DNA from: JACKII01 sp963807085
GTDB taxonomy: Bacteria; Pseudomonadota; Alphaproteobacteria; Bin95
Length of the DNA stretch: 64,000 nt
Direction of reading: 5' to 3'
NCBI GenBank assembly: GCA_963807085.1
Contig: CAWEBB010000032.1
Location: 434,001-498,000, forward strand
Shown: positions 62,031 through 64,000 of the stretch, in pieces
Layout: every line of letters starts with the position of its first letter
How positions within the stretch are numbered: position 1 is the stretch's first letter
Notes under the pieces: generated by a model
Seen by the model: only the letters and a program-made list of their open reading frames with translations
The model's database searches: none
Told to the model about the DNA's origin: nothing
Program-made: the position numbers and the translations under genes

Positions 62031-63157
62031 TGCGTTTCGCCCGCACCGACCGGACGGTATTGGGCCGCTGGTGGTGGACTGTGGACCATTGGACGCTTGG
62101 TGCGCTGGTCTGCCTGTTGCTCATCGGCGTCGTGCTGATCGGCTCGGGCAGCCCCGGCGTTTCCAATACGATCGGCTTGGACCCGTTCCACTTTTTCGGA
62201 CGGCACCTGCTGTTCGTGCCGTTGGCGGTGGCCGTGTTGTTTGCGGGCTCGCTGATGGCGCCCCGGGATGTGCGGCTTGCAGCCCTCGCCCTCTATGCCG
62301 GAACCTTGCTGTTGCTGGTGGCGGTGCTGCTGTGGGGCCAGGAGGCCAAGGGCGCCACCCGTTGGTTCAGTGTTGCCGGGTTTTCGCTACAGCCGTCCGA
62401 GTTCATGAAGCCGGCGCTGGCGGTGTTGTCGGCGTGGCTGTTCGTGGAGTTTCAGGCAACGCGCAACTGGCTCTATCTGGCCCTGAACATGCTGGCTCTG
62501 GGTCTGGCCCTGGCCCTGATCGCGAGCCAGCCGGATATCGGCATGACCGCGGTGATCGCCGTCGTTTGGGGCATTCAGTTTTTCCTCTCCGGCATGTCGG
62601 TCATCGTGACAGGCGGCTTGGCCGCGCTGGGGCTGGGTGGGTTCGGTGCCGCCTATTACCTGTTTCCGCATGTGGAGAGCCGGCTGGAACGCTTTCTGTA
62701 TCCGGAGGCCGGGGACACCTATCAGGTCGACATGTCGGCCGCGGCCTTCCGCGAGGGCGGCTGGCTGGGCGTGGGGCCAGGCAATGGCGACCTGAAACAC
62801 GTGCTGCCGGACGCCCATTCCGACTTCATCCTGGCGGTGGCAGGCGAGGAGTTCGGCGCTTTCCTCTGCCTGATCCTGATGGGTTTGATCTGCATCGTGG
62901 TGTTCCGCGGCTTTATGCGGGTGAGTGCAACGCGCAGCCCTTTCGTGGCGCTGGCAGCGGGCGGCCTGCTGGCGAGCTTCGCCCTGCAATCGCTGATCAA
63001 CATGGCCTCCACCCTGGCGCTGATTCCGGCGAAGGGAATGACGCTGCCCTTTATCAGCTATGGCGGCAGCTCCATGCTGGCTGTCGCGATCACCATGGGC
63101 TTTCTGCTGGCGCTGACCCGCCGCCGCGTGGGCCTGGAGCCGGAGGACGAGATATGA
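62027..63157 (+). CDS. ftsW: Septal peptidoglycan glycosyltransferase FtsW
   Basis: A 376-residue SEDS membrane protein with about ten helices, partner of FtsI. The motifs ATRWFSVAGFSLQPSEFMKP and SQPDIGMTAVIAVVWGIQF in the loop between helices, and GMTLPFISYGGSSMLAVAIT near the C-terminus, are classic for FtsW/RodA. The start overlaps murD (ATGA), the stop overlaps murG. Confidence 0.95.
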   Translation: MMRFARTDRTVLGRWWWTVDHWTLGALVCLLLIGVVLIGSGSPGVSNTIGLDPFHFFGRHLLFVPLAVAVLFAGSLMAPRDVRLAALALYAGTLLLLVAVLLWGQEAKGATRWFSVAGFSLQPSEFMKPALAVLSAWLFVEFQATRNWLYLALNMLALGLALALIASQPDIGMTAVIAVVWGIQFFLSGMSVIVTGGLAALGLGGFGAAYYLFPHVESRLERFLYPEAGDTYQVDMSAAAFREGGWLGVGPGNGDLKHVLPDAHSDFILAVAGEEFGAFLCLILMGLICIVVFRGFMRVSATRSPFVALAAGGLLASFALQSLINMASTLALIPAKGMTLPFISYGGSSMLAVAITMGFLLALTRRRVGLEPEDEI

Positions 63158-64000
63158 GCCCCGGGAAGACAGGCCGGCGAATTGCGCTCGCCGCCGGCGG
63201 AACCGGCGGGCACCTGTTCCCCGCCGTGGCGCTGGCGCGGGAACTGGTCGCGCGCGGCCACCAGGTGATCGTGCTGACCGACCCGCGTGGCGCAAAATTC
63301 GACGCGGGTGTGCAGGTGCGCAGCCTGCCGGCAACCCGTCTGACTGGCGGCCTGGCAGCGAAACTCATCGGCGGCATGCAGCTATTGCAGGGGGTGCTGG
63401 CCGCTGCCTGGCATTTAAGGCGGGACCGGGTGGAACTGCTGATCGGATTCGGCGGCTACCCGAGCGTGGCGCCGGTGCTGGCGGCCAAGCTTACCAGGGT
63501 GCCAGTGGTGTTGCACGAACAGAACGCGGTGCTGGGGCGGGCGAACGCGCGGCTGGCCCGGTACGCGACGCTGATCGCAACATCCTTTCCGGAGGTGGCA
63601 GGCCTGGGCGGCCGGCCGAAACGCCTGACCGGTAATCCCGTGCGGGCGGAAGCGGTTGCCGCGCGGGGCGCACCCTTCCTTCCGCCGGAGGATGACGGGC
63701 CATTCAACCTGCTGGTGTTCGGTGGCAGCCAGGGGGCGAGCGTTTTTTCCGAGACGGTGCCCGCCGCCTGCGCCTCGTTGCCCGTGGGATTGCGGCAGCG
63801 GCTGCGGGTGACGCAACAGGCGCGGCCGGACGATGTGGCGGCAACACAAGCCGCCTACGCCGAAATTGGCCTCACCGCCGAGGTTTCGACCTTCTTCAAT
63901 GATTTGCCCGAACGCATGGCCGCCAGCCACGTGATCATCGCGCGGGCGGGCGCTTCCACCATCGCCGAGGTGCTGGCGATCGGGCGACCGGCGGTGCTCG
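63154..64000 (+). CDS. murG: UDP-GlcNAc:lipid I glycosyltransferase MurG (partial, runs off the window)
   Basis: The first 282 codons of MurG, which adds GlcNAc to lipid I. The hallmark LAAGGTGGHLFPAVALAREL is at residue 12, followed by GFGGYPSVAP, VVLHEQNAVLGRANARLAR and VFGGSQGASVFSETVP, with the donor-binding RAGASTIAEVLAIGRPAVL at the right edge. No internal stop is seen. ATG at 63154 overlaps ftsW (ATGA). The C-terminal end lies outside the window. Confidence 0.94.
   Translation, partial: MSPGKTGRRIALAAGGTGGHLFPAVALARELVARGHQVIVLTDPRGAKFDAGVQVRSLPATRLTGGLAAKLIGGMQLLQGVLAAAWHLRRDRVELLIGFGGYPSVAPVLAAKLTRVPVVLHEQNAVLGRANARLARYATLIATSFPEVAGLGGRPKRLTGNPVRAEAVAARGAPFLPPEDDGPFNLLVFGGSQGASVFSETVPAACASLPVGLRQRLRVTQQARPDDVAATQAAYAEIGLTAEVSTFFNDLPERMAASHVIIARAGASTIAEVLAIGRPAVL

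Overview
The window looks like a chromosomal segment of a high-GC alphaproteobacterium. The evidence is a RarA-CrcB-RluC-Atp12-PccB/PccA run, a HisZ regulatory subunit, an NAD-linked FdsGBA formate dehydrogenase, a DctPQM TRAP transporter and a complete-looking mraZ-rsmH-ftsL-ftsI-murE-murF-mraY-murD-ftsW-murG division and wall cluster. The lineage cannot be fixed from sequence reading alone; Rhodospirillales-like groups are a guess. No tRNA, 5S/16S/23S rRNA gene or CRISPR array was recognised. One structural RNA, the RNase P RNA, is clear.

Layout. 1-1430: an ArsP/YraQ-type permease with a thioredoxin-like partner, followed by an AT-richer gap. 1862-6537: an unusual redox block made of an NHL beta-propeller, a GrdB-like protein read through an in-frame TGA (predicted selenocysteine, with a matching stem-loop), a glutaredoxin, a cupin and a four-domain rhodanese. 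6591-8077: an acetyltransferase, a small Xre-type protein and CofC (coenzyme F420 pathway). 8115-13796 (minus): fdsG-fdsB-fdsA-fdhD. 13894-21492: catabolic genes (tandem carboxymuconolactone decarboxylase-like protein, ThDP decarboxylase, acyl-CoA dehydrogenase, Rieske oxygenase alpha and beta, quinone oxidoreductase) around a patch of fossil transposase and DNA methyltransferase. 21587-30232: HtrA protease, RarA, CrcB, RluC, Atp12 (broken by an in-frame TAG), and both propionyl-CoA carboxylase subunits. 30284-37815: EVE protein, Bpt, glycosyltransferase, flavin reductase, thioesterase, L25, Pth, an AbrB/Doc toxin-antitoxin pair, a CocE-type hydrolase and RidA. 37948-44479: serC-serA, a periplasmic repeat protein, hisZ and ahcY. 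44658-49223: a TRAP operon whose dctQ is split by a decayed IS110-family element. 49470-64000: uup, amiD, rnpB, then the dcw cluster, running off the end inside murG.

Five copies of a REP-like palindromic repeat with GCAATGACG and GGATTGCTTCG arms lie between genes at 2824, 4801, 15156, 20353 and 28121. Other regulatory signals are a strong promoter and palindrome before the toxin-antitoxin pair, a consensus-spaced promoter for rnpB, a five-fold 10-bp repeat array (MraZ-type) and a GAAC-N7-GAAC site before mraZ, and structured leaders before serC, pccB and ahcY.

The most interesting item is the predicted selenoprotein and its redox neighbours. Several genes carry interruptions (atp12 amber codon, murE frameshift, transposase frameshifts). 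Some may be sequencing errors; the TGA in the GrdB-like gene differs because it sits in a U-x-x-C motif and is followed by a correctly spaced hairpin.
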